Assembly (NCBI GenBank): GCA_964476565.1
Contig: CAYZBG010000020.1
Span: 1-64,000 of the forward strand
Reading direction: 5' to 3'
DNA from: CAMAXB01 sp964476565
Lineage (GTDB): Bacteria > Verrucomicrobiota > Verrucomicrobiia > Opitutales > Opitutaceae
DNA: 64,000 bases
In this document: in pieces, positions 28,029-39,349 of the stretch
How the letters are laid out: each line of letters begins with the position of its first letter
Position numbering within the stretch: position 1 is the stretch's first letter
Position numbers and translations under genes: made by a program
Notes under the pieces: model-generated
Databases searched by the model: none
Told to the model about the DNA's origin: nothing
The model's input: the letters and a program-made list of their open reading frames with translations, nothing else

Positions 28029-29374
28029 GGTTTGAGCACGTAGAGGGAGACGCGGAAATTGCGGCGGGCCTCGACCAGGACCGGCTTGGGCTCGGCCTCA
28101 TAGGCGGCGTGGGCGGCCTTGAGCGCATCGAGGCTGAGCAAGGGCTGCTGGTTGACCCGGAAGATGATGTCGCCCGGCGTCAGCCCGGCGACTGCGGCCG
28201 GAAAGCCCGGCTGCACCCCGATGACCAGCACGCCCGTGTCGTCGGTCAGCTGGTTCTCCCGCGCGTAGGTGCGCGAAACCTTGCGCACGCTCAGGCCCCA
28301 CTTTTCGAGCGCCCACTCTTCGCCCACGCGGCTGACCAACTCTTCGGTCACTACCTCGTACTCGGCGGTCTGCGCGCCCCGCTTGACCGCCAAGGCCAGC
28401 TTCGCGCCCACCGGCTGGCTCGCGATCAGGTTCTGGATGGGCGGCAGCTGTTCCGGAAAACGCCCGTCGACCTTTTCGCCGTTGATCGAAAGCAGAATGT
28501 CGCCGCCGCGCAGGCCGGCGCGGGCTGCCGGCGACCCGGGGTCGACGCTGTTGATCAGCATGCCCATGTTGCTTTCCAACGAGTAGAAATTCTCCAGGTC
28601 CCGCAGCGCGCCCGGCACCAGGCCGATGTAACTGCGCGTCACCTTTCCGGCCGTGCTCAGATCATGCACCACCCGTTTTGCGGTGTTGGCGGGAATGGCG
28701 AAGCCAAGGTTATCCGCCCCCATGTAGCCGCGCGAATTAATCCCGACGACCTGCCCGCCTTCATCCACCAGGGGGCCGCCGGAATTGCCGGGGTTGATCG
28801 CCGCGTCGGTCTGGAGCCAGGTGTTGAAGAGGCCGGTCTCATAACCGCGCACGCCCGTGTTGCTCTGAAAATAACGGCGATTGTTCGAAATGATGCCCCG
28901 GGTGACAGTTCGCGTCAGACCGTGGGGCGTACCCACGGCGAACACCGTCTGCCCCGGCTCCAGGCGATCCGAGTCGCCAAACTCCGCATGCGCAAAGGAC
29001 AGTTGCCTGCGCTTCACCTCGTCGAGATTCAGCCGCAGCAACGCCAGGTCCGTCCAATGATCCCATCCGACCAGCGTCGCGCCGACCCGCTCGAGGCTGG
29101 CCAGGGTGACGTTGATCTCCACCGCCCGCAGGCTGGCGACGTGGGCGTTGGTCAGGATCAGGCCGTCCTCGGACAAAATTACCCCCGACCCCACCCCGCT
29201 GGTGAACCGTCGGTATCCGTCCTCATAGGCGGCCTCCCGCACATCGATCCGCACCACGGCATCCAGCAGGCGGGTGAACCCCGGGGATACGGAGCCCGCG
29301 ACCGGAGCGGTAAAGAGGCCCAGCAGGGGCAGGAAGGCGACAAGGACCGCAATTGACCGGGAGAGTGAAAACAT
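28025..29374 (-). CDS. HtrA/DegP-family serine protease with two PDZ domains
   Basis: A 449-residue periplasmic protease (family S1C) for quality control of envelope proteins. An N-terminal signal or anchor (residues 1-27) precedes the trypsin-like domain, with the triad His78 in LTNAHVAS, Asp109 in WTDLALLRL and Ser198 in NPGNSGGP. Two PDZ domains follow near residues 240-330 and 355-445. ATG 29374 is chosen because it begins the signal peptide; an earlier in-frame start would overlap the divergent leuS. Starts of the two divergent genes are only 21 bases apart. Confidence 0.93.
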   Translation of the reverse strand: MFSLSRSIAVLVAFLPLLGLFTAPVAGSVSPGFTRLLDAVVRIDVREAAYEDGYRRFTSGVGSGVILSEDGLILTNAHVASLRAVEINVTLASLERVGATLVGWDHWTDLALLRLNLDEVKRRQLSFAHAEFGDSDRLEPGQTVFAVGTPHGLTRTVTRGIISNNRRYFQSNTGVRGYETGLFNTWLQTDAAINPGNSGGPLVDEGGQVVGINSRGYMGADNLGFAIPANTAKRVVHDLSTAGKVTRSYIGLVPGALRDLENFYSLESNMGMLINSVDPGSPAARAGLRGGDILLSINGEKVDGRFPEQLPPIQNLIASQPVGAKLALAVKRGAQTAEYEVVTEELVSRVGEEWALEKWGLSVRKVSRTYARENQLTDDTGVLVIGVQPGFPAAVAGLTPGDIIFRVNQQPLLSLDALKAAHAAYEAEPKPVLVEARRNFRVSLYVLKP

Positions 29375-29395
29375 CACAGTGGCGGGTTTCCTCCG

Positions 29396-31999
<2,604 letters not shown>

Positions 32000-32117
32000 G
32001 ATCTCCTCAATGCCGCCAGCCGCCCAAACCGTCTCATCCATGATCGGTCGCAAAAGGGTAACACGGGCTTTCTTGTCTGAGGTAACTTGGACGGACTCCG
32101 CAGCTCGCCCCTCAAAT

Positions 32118-32168
32118 GGCCCGCGCCGGCGGGCCGGCGGTGACGTTAGACCTTCCGACTTTTGACCT
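32118..32168 (-). repeat. REP-like dispersed repeat, copy 2, with 7-bp hairpin
   Basis: A reverse-orientation counterpart of the element at 3416-3466 and also 51 bases long. Read on the minus strand it starts AGGTCAAAAGTCGG, passes GTCACC, and ends in the same 7-bp GGCCCGC/GCGGGCC stem with a changed 4-base loop. It lies between leuS and lpxI. Confidence 0.65.
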
Positions 32169-32195
32169 GAGACTGGCTCCTCGTCTTCCGCTCTC

Positions 32196-33041
32196 GTGCC
32201 CGCCCTCTCCGCCTTCCTCCCGCCCGACTTCGACGCGACCAAACCGGTGACGCTGATCGCCGGACAGGGCCTGTACCCGGTTTTGGTCGCAGCCGCAGTG
32301 CGCCGCGCCGGCGTGCCTCTGCGCCTGATCGCCTTCGAGGAGGAGACGCCGCCCGACCTGTTTGCGTCCTTCGCCGAGGCGGATCGGCGCATGCTGCTCG
32401 TCGGTCAGCTCGGCAAGATGCTGCGGTCTCTCGAGGAGTTCGGCTCCGGCAGCGCCATCATGGCGGGCCAGATCACGCCGCGGCGCCTGTTCAAGGGACT
32501 GCACCCGGACCTTAAGGCCACGCGGATCCTCTTCTCCCTCAAACGGCGCAACGCCGAGACCATCTTCGGCGCCATCGCCGCGGAGATCGAGAAACTCGGG
32601 ATCAAGCTGCTCGATGCGCGCAGCTTCCTCGACGACCAGCTCGCCAGTGAAGGCGTGATGACGGGCCGCAGCTTTCCGATCGAGGACGACTACGTGGCCC
32701 ACGGCCTGCAGATTGCCCGCGAATGTGCGCGCCTCGACATCGGCCAGGGTTGCGTCGTGCGCAAGGGCACCGTCCTCGCCGTCGAGGCGTTCGAGGGCAC
32801 GGACGAAATGCTGCGCCGGGCCGGCGGCTTCAAGACCGACGGCGCCCTGTTCGTCAAGACGGTCAAGGCCCACCAGGACTACCGCTTCGACGTCCCGTGC
32901 TTCGGCCAGCGCACCCTTGAAACGATGCGTGAAGCCAACCTGCGCGCCGCCGCGCTCGAGGCGGGCAAGGTCATCCTGTTGGACAAACCCGCGGTCATTG
33001 CGCAGGCGAAAACCTGGGGTATTGCGCTCAAGGGCTTCTGA
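32196..33041 (+). CDS. lpxI: UDP-2,3-diacylglucosamine pyrophosphatase LpxI (DUF1009)
   Basis: A 281-residue cytoplasmic enzyme that makes lipid X in lipid A synthesis, replacing LpxH in many alpha-proteobacteria and other phyla. The N-terminal domain starts LIAGQGLYPVLVA. The C-terminal DUF1009 core has GQGCVVRKGTVLAVEAFEGTDEM and GALFVKTVKAHQD, typical of the family. The start is GTG 32196. Its presence implies a lipid A outer membrane. It sits alone among translation-related genes. Confidence 0.92.
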   Translation: MPALSAFLPPDFDATKPVTLIAGQGLYPVLVAAAVRRAGVPLRLIAFEEETPPDLFASFAEADRRMLLVGQLGKMLRSLEEFGSGSAIMAGQITPRRLFKGLHPDLKATRILFSLKRRNAETIFGAIAAEIEKLGIKLLDARSFLDDQLASEGVMTGRSFPIEDDYVAHGLQIARECARLDIGQGCVVRKGTVLAVEAFEGTDEMLRRAGGFKTDGALFVKTVKAHQDYRFDVPCFGQRTLETMREANLRAAALEAGKVILLDKPAVIAQAKTWGIALKGF

Positions 33042-33140
33042 CCCGCCCCGGCCGCGATCCGCTGCGCCCTCCGGAAATCCCCGGCCCGCCCCGCGAACCG
33101 CCTGCTTGCGCCAAACGCTTCCCCGCCTCACCTTGTTCCC

Positions 33141-33629
33141 ATGCAATCCGACGTCGTCGAAGTCTCCGTCCGGGGCGTGATGCCCACTGCCAACGGCTGC
33201 GCCGTTTTCCTCGGCAACGACGAGAAGACCTTCGTGATCTACGTCGATCATTCGGTCGGCAACGCCATCCAGATGACACTCAATGGCGTCAAAAAGGAGC
33301 GTCCGCTGACCCACGATCTCATCGGCCACATCCTGCTGGGGCTCGGCGCCAAGCTCGACCGCGTCGTGATCAACGACGTCAACGACGGCACCTTCTTCGC
33401 CCGCATCATCCTGCACATGGAGAATGAGCTCGGCCGCAAGATCCTCGAGCTCGACGCCCGCCCGAGCGACTCGACCGTGCTGGCCCTGCAGCACAAGCGG
33501 CCGATTTACGCCGCCCGCAAGGTGCTCGAACGCGTGGAAGACATGTCCGAAATCCTCGAACGCGTGCTCAAGCAGCAGGCCGAAGAGAACGAGAACGACG
33601 ACGACGAGCCGTCATCCGGGGAAAAGTAA
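33141..33629 (+). CDS. Bifunctional nuclease family protein (DUF151/BFN)
   Basis: A 162-residue protein with a BFN domain: VVEVSVRGVMPTANGCAVFL, FVIYVDHSVGNAIQM, KERPLTHDLIGHIL, RVVINDVNDGTFFARI and ARPSDSTVLALQHKRPIY. Family members include plant proteins with RNase and DNase activity; bacterial roles are little known. The C-terminal 20 residues are highly acidic. It is three bases upstream of the dihydrouridine synthase gene and so is probably co-transcribed with it. Confidence 0.9.
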   Translation: MQSDVVEVSVRGVMPTANGCAVFLGNDEKTFVIYVDHSVGNAIQMTLNGVKKERPLTHDLIGHILLGLGAKLDRVVINDVNDGTFFARIILHMENELGRKILELDARPSDSTVLALQHKRPIYAARKVLERVEDMSEILERVLKQQAEENENDDDEPSSGEK

Positions 33630-33632
33630 GCC

Positions 33633-34709
33633 GTGCCCGCCCCCTTGCCCGCGCCCCTGCAGCCGGGCCAGCCCCTGACCGCGCTGGCCCCGATGCAGGA
33701 TGTCACCGACCTCGCCTTCATGCGCGTCATCGCGCACTACGGCGCCCCGGACTATTTCTTCACGGAGTTCTTCCGCGTGCACAGCCAGTCGCGCCCGGAA
33801 AAGCACATCGTCCGCTCCCTGGTCGAGAACACCACCGGCCGTCCTGTCTTCGCGCAGCTGATCGGCGAGGACCTTCATCACCTGGCCCGCACCGCCACCG
33901 AACTGCTGCAGCATCCGGCCGCCGGCATCGACCTCAATCTCGGCTGCCCCGCCCCCAAGGTCTACAAGAAGAACGTGGGCGGCGGACTGTTGCGCGACCC
34001 GGACCGCATCGGCGAGATCCTCGCCGTGCTGCGCGCCACCGTGCCCGGGCTGTTCACGGTCAAGATGCGTATCGGATTTGAGGATACCCGCCATTTCGAC
34101 CGGGTGCTCGACTTGGTCAACCATCACCGCGTCGACCTGCTCAGCGTGCACGGCCGTACGGTGAAGGAGATGTACCGCAGCGAGGTGCACTACGATTGGA
34201 TCGCCCACGCCGTGAAGCGCGTGCGTTGCCCGGTGCTGGCCAACGGCAACGTGACGTCCGCTGCCGCGGCGGTGCGCATCGTCGCCGAAACCGGCGCCGC
34301 CGGCGTGATGATCGGCCGCCACGCCATCCGCAATCCGTGGATCTTCCGCCAGTGCCGCGAAGCCTTTGCCGGCCATGCGGTCACGGCCGTGACCCTCGCC
34401 GATGTGCGCGATTACGTGGAACGCCTGTTCCGCGCCACGCAGCATCCGGGCATTCCCGAACGCGCCCACGTGAACAAGATGAAGAAGTACCTCAACTTCG
34501 TCGGCCAGAGCGTCGACGCGGACGGGGCCTTCCTTCACGCCATGCGCCGGACCGAAAGCGAACACGAACTCTTCACGGTGTGCGACCGGCACCTGCTCGC
34601 CGCCGGAGACCGACCCTTTTCGCCCGAGCCGTACCCAGGCGTCATCGCGCGGCCAAATTGCGAAACGCCGGACGCCGACGGTTGCTCCCTCGCTTCGATC
34701 AGCGCCTGA
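33633..34709 (+). CDS. tRNA-dihydrouridine synthase
   Basis: A 358-residue flavin enzyme that reduces uridines in the tRNA D-loop. FMN-binding and catalytic motifs are APMQDVTD near residue 19, the active-site cysteine in DLNLGCPAPKVYKKNVGGGLL, the substrate site VKMRIGFED, VHGRTVKEMY, and GNVTSAAAA. The start is GTG 33633, three bases after the preceding stop. The protein is DusB/DusC-like, but the exact subtype and modified position are not decided here. Confidence 0.92.
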   Translation: MPAPLPAPLQPGQPLTALAPMQDVTDLAFMRVIAHYGAPDYFFTEFFRVHSQSRPEKHIVRSLVENTTGRPVFAQLIGEDLHHLARTATELLQHPAAGIDLNLGCPAPKVYKKNVGGGLLRDPDRIGEILAVLRATVPGLFTVKMRIGFEDTRHFDRVLDLVNHHRVDLLSVHGRTVKEMYRSEVHYDWIAHAVKRVRCPVLANGNVTSAAAAVRIVAETGAAGVMIGRHAIRNPWIFRQCREAFAGHAVTAVTLADVRDYVERLFRATQHPGIPERAHVNKMKKYLNFVGQSVDADGAFLHAMRRTESEHELFTVCDRHLLAAGDRPFSPEPYPGVIARPNCETPDADGCSLASISA

Positions 34710-34774
34710 GCCCCTTCCTGCGGCGGCGGGATTGACGGCGCCGGCTGTTCATCCCCACGCTTTTCCGTCCGGCC

Positions 34775-35422
34775 ATGCCCGTCTCCGCTTCCGACCGACC
34801 CATTTCCCTGTTCGTCGCCGACGATCACAAGATCATCCGCGATGGCCTGAGGGTGCTGATCGAGCGCGACGGCCGCTTCGTCATCGCCGGCGAAGCATCC
34901 TCCGGCCGGGCGTTGGTCGAAGGTGTCAACCGGACCCGGCCCGACGTGGTCATCACCGATCTGTCCATGCAGGACGTGAACGGCATCGAAGCAGTCCGCC
35001 AATTGCGCGCCGGGGGTTACCGCGGCGCGGTGGTGATGCTATCGATGCATGACGAACGGCGCTTCATTTCCCAGGCGCTTGAAGCCGGGGTGAATGCTTA
35101 TGTGCACAAGGATCACGCCTTCGACCAGGTGGTGGATGCCATCATGGCGGCCCGGCGGGGCGAGGTCTGGCTGAGTCCCGAACTTGCGCCGCTCGCGAAC
35201 GGTGCGACGGTACAGACCCTCGACCAGGTCCTCTCTCCCCGCGAACGAGACGTGCTCGCCTTGCTGGCGGAGGGGCTTGCCACCAAAGAGGTCGCTTCAC
35301 GGCTCTCGCTCAGTCCGAAAACCGTCGAGGTCCACCGCCTGCATCTGTTCGCCAAGCTACGCGTCAACAACGTCGTCGACCTGACCCGCATCGCGATTCG
35401 CGAGGGGTTGGTGCAGCTCTGA
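34775..35422 (+). CDS. NarL/LuxR-type response regulator
   Basis: A 215-residue transcription factor. The receiver domain (residues 10-125) has phospho-acceptor Asp62 in VVITDLSMQDVNG and a Lys in YVHKDHA. The LuxR-type HTH (residues 148-210) has LSPRERDVLALLAEG and SLSPKTVEVHRLHLFAKL. The last 66 bases overlap, tail to tail, the 3' end of the large hybrid kinase on the other strand. It may be the output of that kinase or of the minus-strand phosphorelay, but this is inference from proximity. Confidence 0.94.
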   Translation: MPVSASDRPISLFVADDHKIIRDGLRVLIERDGRFVIAGEASSGRALVEGVNRTRPDVVITDLSMQDVNGIEAVRQLRAGGYRGAVVMLSMHDERRFISQALEAGVNAYVHKDHAFDQVVDAIMAARRGEVWLSPELAPLANGATVQTLDQVLSPRERDVLALLAEGLATKEVASRLSLSPKTVEVHRLHLFAKLRVNNVVDLTRIAIREGLVQL

Positions 35423-38400
35423 CCCGGTCGGCGGCCGAACCGGCGTCCGGCTCACGCGGCTGCCGAGCGCGTTGCGCACGACGTCGATGAGATCGGAAAT
35501 CTCGAACGGTTTGCGCAGAGTCGCGAGTCCCTGCGCGTCGACCGGTCCAGTGGCGACTGCCTGCTCGAAGCGTCCGCTGATCATCACGACCGGCAGGTCC
35601 GGCGAGAGCTGCCGGGCGCGCAGGACAAAGTCGGGCCCGGTGATCTCCGGCATGTTCTGGTCGATAACGAGCAGGTCGAAGCGCGATGGCTCTGCGGAAA
35701 AGCGAACCCATGCTTCTTGCGGCGACGTGTAGACCTCGGGGGCGAAGCCGTTCTTCTGCAACGCGAGCCGGATGATCATCGCCACCGAAGGCTCGTCGTC
35801 GACCACGAGCAGGCGCTGCCCCGCACCGCGTGCCCCCGTCGGCGTCCTGACCGGCGCCTGCGGTTCGATGATGCGCCCGGCCCACGGCAACAGGATACGG
35901 AAGGTGGTACCGACACCGGTGGCCGTTTCGACCGCAACGCCGCCTTCATGGCCGGCCACGATATCCCGGATGATCGACAACCCCAGACCCGTGCCCACGC
36001 CTTTCTGCTTGGTGGTGAAGAAGGGTTGAAACAGCCGGCGCCGCGTCGCCTCGTCCATGCCGCACCCGGTGTCCTTCACCGTGAGGCGAACGTAGCGGCC
36101 GGCTGCGCAGCGCAGAAGGTCCTGCTCCCCGGCGCCCGGCCCCACGGTGCACACGTCCACCTGCAACGAAACGGTGCCGCCGCCGGGTCCGATGGCATGG
36201 CCGGCGTTGGTGCAGAGATTCATGATGATCTGCTGGAGCTCGCTGGTGTCGGACAACACCGGGTAACTGCCTTCCTCCGCCTCAAAGGTGACCTTGACCG
36301 AGGAACGCAGGCCGGCCCGAACCAGCGGGAGCGTCTCCTTCACGATCGCCGCGAGATCGAGCACCGTCCGCACCCGTTCCTCAGAACCGCGGGAGAAATT
36401 CAGGATGCGCCGCACCAGATCGCGCGCGCTGACCGCCCCCTGGTGGGCGTGCTGCAGGAGCTGGGCGGCCTCGTGGTTGGGCGAGAGGCGGTTCGACGCG
36501 AGTTCGACGAAGCCGTTGATCCCGGTCAGAAGATTGTTGAAGTCGTGCGCCACCCCGGCCGCGAGGGTTCCGAGCGCCTCCATCTTACCCGCCTGCATCA
36601 ACTGGGCGCGTAACCGCTCCGACTCGCTCGTGGCCCGGACAATCTCGGTGATGTCGCCTGCCACGCCGATCGTCCATTCGGGGCGACCGAGGGAATCGTC
36701 ATGCACGATCCCCTGCAGGTCGACGTGACGCTGTTCCCCGTTGCGCCAGTTGACCTTCAACCGCATCCGATACGTGCGGTCGCAGGCGGGCGAGGGTTGC
36801 CACGACGTGCGCACCGCCTCGCGGTCCTCCTCGGCCACGCGCTGCAGGATGTCCTCCAGCGGCGGCACGGTGGCACCGGGCGGGTATCCGAAGATCGCAA
36901 ACATGCGTGCGTCCCATTCGGATACACCGGTCTGGACGTTGTAACGCCAGACGCCCAGCTTCGATGCCCGCAGGGCGAGTGCAAGCCGTTCGGCAACCGC
37001 CGCGAGCGACTCCTCGGCGAGCTTGCGCGCAGTGATGTCCTGCGCCTGGCAAAACAGGTTGCCCGAAGGCACCCCTGCCTCGTCCTCGACCACGGAGACG
37101 CTGAGTTGCACCCAGACGATCCGGCCGGATTTGTGGAAGTAACGCTTCTCGACCACATACGGCGCAGACCGCCCCTCGGCGAGGTCGCGACGCCGCTGAT
37201 GGGCGGACGCGCTGTCACCGGGATGGGCCAAATCGTCGGATTTCAACGCCAGCAATTCTTCGCGGCTGTACCCGAGCATCCGGCAAAAGGCCGGATTCAC
37301 CTCAAGCCAGCGCCCAGCCGGGTTCAGGATGGCCATGCCGATCGCCGAGTTCTTCACCGCGTCGCGGTAACGTTCCTCGCTCTTTATCCGCGCCCGCTCC
37401 GCCGCCCGCTGCTCATCGAGGATCTGCAGCAAGGCGGCCCGTCCCCGTTCGGCTTCCTCCAGCAGGCGCCGCATCTCGCGGTCGGTCTCGGCCTGTCGTT
37501 CGCGAACCCGCAGCCCGGTCATGCCAAACGCGAGGCTGTCAGCCATCTCCTGCAGCAACGCGACCTCCTCCTCCCCGAAGGCCTGCACCTGCCCGGAATA
37601 CAGGCAAAGCACGGCGAACACCCGGTTCTCTTGTCGCAACGGAAGCGCGACCACCGCCCTAAAGCCGCGGTCGAGGGCGTCGGGCCGCCAAGGGGCAAAA
37701 GCCGCGTCCTGCTCCAGGTCGCGACACGCGACGGCCCGTCCGGTGCGGACCGCCCGGCCTGCCGGCCCCTGACCGGTCGGGCCCTCGGCCCAGGAAAAGG
37801 CGAGCCGGCTCAGATAACCGTTGTCCAAGCCAGCTGACGCCACGGGCCGGATGGTTCGCGCGTCGTCATGCTCGACGCTGCCCACCCACACCAGCCGGTA
37901 GCCTTCCTTGGACGCGAAGATCTGGCAGATTTCCGCCAGCAAGGCCTGTTCGCCGGTCGCGGCCACGATGGCGTGATTGCATTCGCTGACGGTCCGCAGA
38001 ATACGATTGATCCGCGCCATTTCCGCGGCGTCCCGCTCCGCCTGCGTCAGATCCGCCAGGCACACCAACGTGCCCGTCACGCCCTTCTCCAGGGGAATTT
38101 CCGCAGACCGGATTTCGAGCACCGCTGTCGCGCCGCTGTGCCGACGCAGGTGGACCTTGCATGGCGCCGGGGGCGAGGACGCTTCGGGCACGCGCTCCAA
38201 CCACGCGGCCAAGGCGGGCTGGTCCGCCGGCTCAATGCAATCGGCGAGACGCATCTCCGACAGCCGCGCGCGATCCTCGCCCAGCAGGTGCTGCGCCATC
38301 GGATTCAACAGGACAAACCGACCCTCACGCAGAAGGCCGAGCGCCACCGGGGCACGTTCAAACAGGGCGCGCCATCGCACTTCGCTCTGCCTGAGACCAT

Positions 38401-38731
38401 CGGCGACCCGACGGCGCGCCGTCGCACTGGCCGCCACCACGAGACCGGTGAACGCCACGACACCGACAAAGGCCCACGCCACCGCCAGCCGGTCCGCCAC
38501 GTTCCCTCCTGACGGCCAGCTGCCCTCGACCTGCGCCATGTCGGTCAACGCGAAATGGGTCAGCAAGGTAAGGACCGCGGCACCCGCGACCCCAAAACGC
38601 AGCCCGCCCAACACCACGGGCAGGACCAGAAGGTAGGGCACCGGCAGAACTCTTTCCACCATTGCGGGCTGACGGTGCGACACCCATGCGAGCAACGACG
38701 CAACGACGATCAAACCGGCGGCCTCGAGCAA
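35357..38731 (-). CDS. Large hybrid sensor kinase, C-terminal portion of a stop-interrupted gene
   Basis: Up to 1124 residues: the second half of a membrane domain (residues 5-105), PAS (about 115-230), GAF (about 255-405), coiled coil, two PAS/PAC domains (about 450-700), HisKA with His729 in GVAHDFNNLL, HATPase (to about 955), and a receiver with Asp1024 in LLVIDQNMPE. The only starts are TTG 38731 and later ones such as ATG 38662. Upstream, in the same frame, lies the first half of the MASE1 domain, separated by a TGA at 38762-38764. It probably derives from one MASE1 hybrid kinase; whether it is translated is unknown. The 3' end overlaps the convergent regulator by 66 bases. Confidence 0.8.
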   Translation of the reverse strand: MLEAAGLIVVASLLAWVSHRQPAMVERVLPVPYLLVLPVVLGGLRFGVAGAAVLTLLTHFALTDMAQVEGSWPSGGNVADRLAVAWAFVGVVAFTGLVVAASATARRRVADGLRQSEVRWRALFERAPVALGLLREGRFVLLNPMAQHLLGEDRARLSEMRLADCIEPADQPALAAWLERVPEASSPPAPCKVHLRRHSGATAVLEIRSAEIPLEKGVTGTLVCLADLTQAERDAAEMARINRILRTVSECNHAIVAATGEQALLAEICQIFASKEGYRLVWVGSVEHDDARTIRPVASAGLDNGYLSRLAFSWAEGPTGQGPAGRAVRTGRAVACRDLEQDAAFAPWRPDALDRGFRAVVALPLRQENRVFAVLCLYSGQVQAFGEEEVALLQEMADSLAFGMTGLRVRERQAETDREMRRLLEEAERGRAALLQILDEQRAAERARIKSEERYRDAVKNSAIGMAILNPAGRWLEVNPAFCRMLGYSREELLALKSDDLAHPGDSASAHQRRRDLAEGRSAPYVVEKRYFHKSGRIVWVQLSVSVVEDEAGVPSGNLFCQAQDITARKLAEESLAAVAERLALALRASKLGVWRYNVQTGVSEWDARMFAIFGYPPGATVPPLEDILQRVAEEDREAVRTSWQPSPACDRTYRMRLKVNWRNGEQRHVDLQGIVHDDSLGRPEWTIGVAGDITEIVRATSESERLRAQLMQAGKMEALGTLAAGVAHDFNNLLTGINGFVELASNRLSPNHEAAQLLQHAHQGAVSARDLVRRILNFSRGSEERVRTVLDLAAIVKETLPLVRAGLRSSVKVTFEAEEGSYPVLSDTSELQQIIMNLCTNAGHAIGPGGGTVSLQVDVCTVGPGAGEQDLLRCAAGRYVRLTVKDTGCGMDEATRRRLFQPFFTTKQKGVGTGLGLSIIRDIVAGHEGGVAVETATGVGTTFRILLPWAGRIIEPQAPVRTPTGARGAGQRLLVVDDEPSVAMIIRLALQKNGFAPEVYTSPQEAWVRFSAEPSRFDLLVIDQNMPEITGPDFVLRARQLSPDLPVVMISGRFEQAVATGPVDAQGLATLRKPFEISDLIDVVRNALGSRVSRTPVRPPTGSELHQPLANRDAGQVDDVVDA

Positions 38732-38761
38732 ACGCCGGCGTCCCCACGTCTCGGCACTCCG

Positions 38762-39349
38762 TCACATGTCCCGAACTCCCACGATCAGCGGAACAAAGAT
38801 GAGTCCCGCCACCACCCCGCCGAGAATCTGACTGCGGACAAGATCGCCCAGATCGGCCGGCAGCCGTTCTCCGGCCACGGCGACCATCAGGCCGGCCGAC
38901 GCCATCGCCGCCAACGCGGTTGCGCCGAGCAGGGCAAAGGCCTCGCGCACACGCGCAAACGTTACCCGGGCCCCGCACCACCACTGAACCATCGCCGCAA
39001 CCGCCAGGGCCTGAACCGCCCCGAGCGCCGCAGTCAGGGTTGCTTCGGCCCCCTCGCCGCCGCCGCGCATGCCGGCTTGGATAACCAAGGTCAGGAAACC
39101 GGCGACGAGAAACCATGGCCACGCCCTGCGGCTCACGACCAACAAGGTGCCGGCAACGACGCCGGCCGCGGCCAGTGATCCCGGCATGTTAGCCGGTGAC
39201 GGGGTCAAGGTGCTCACGCCCCACACCGCCGCCACCAAGCCACCCACCGCCAAAGCCAAAGTCGGACCTCGCAACCCGTCGGGCGGGCGTTCAGCGGACG
39301 TTTGCGGCTCGGTCGGATTCATGGGTGAAGACCGGGACAGATGACTCAC
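38762..39349 (-). CDS. MASE1-like membrane domain fragment, N-terminal part of the interrupted kinase
   Basis: A 195-residue hydrophobic protein with about six membrane segments that resemble the first part of a MASE1 sensor domain, ending VAGLIFVPLIVGVRDM and a TGA. The sequence after the TGA continues in the same frame with ten codons and then the remaining MASE1-like helices of the kinase at 38731. The GTG start at 39349 overlaps the upstream stop as GTGA, matching the other junctions in this operon; ATG 39322 is an alternative. It is best read as half of a broken or newly split gene. Confidence 0.75.
   Translation of the reverse strand: MSHLSRSSPMNPTEPQTSAERPPDGLRGPTLALAVGGLVAAVWGVSTLTPSPANMPGSLAAAGVVAGTLLVVSRRAWPWFLVAGFLTLVIQAGMRGGGEGAEATLTAALGAVQALAVAAMVQWWCGARVTFARVREAFALLGATALAAMASAGLMVAVAGERLPADLGDLVRSQILGGVVAGLIFVPLIVGVRDM

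Noticed and set aside
38762..38764. TGA read as selenocysteine in the MASE1 kinase
   Set aside because: It falls in a membrane sensor linker with no redox motif, and no bacterial SECIS-like hairpin with the usual form was seen just downstream; nonsense change or error is simpler.
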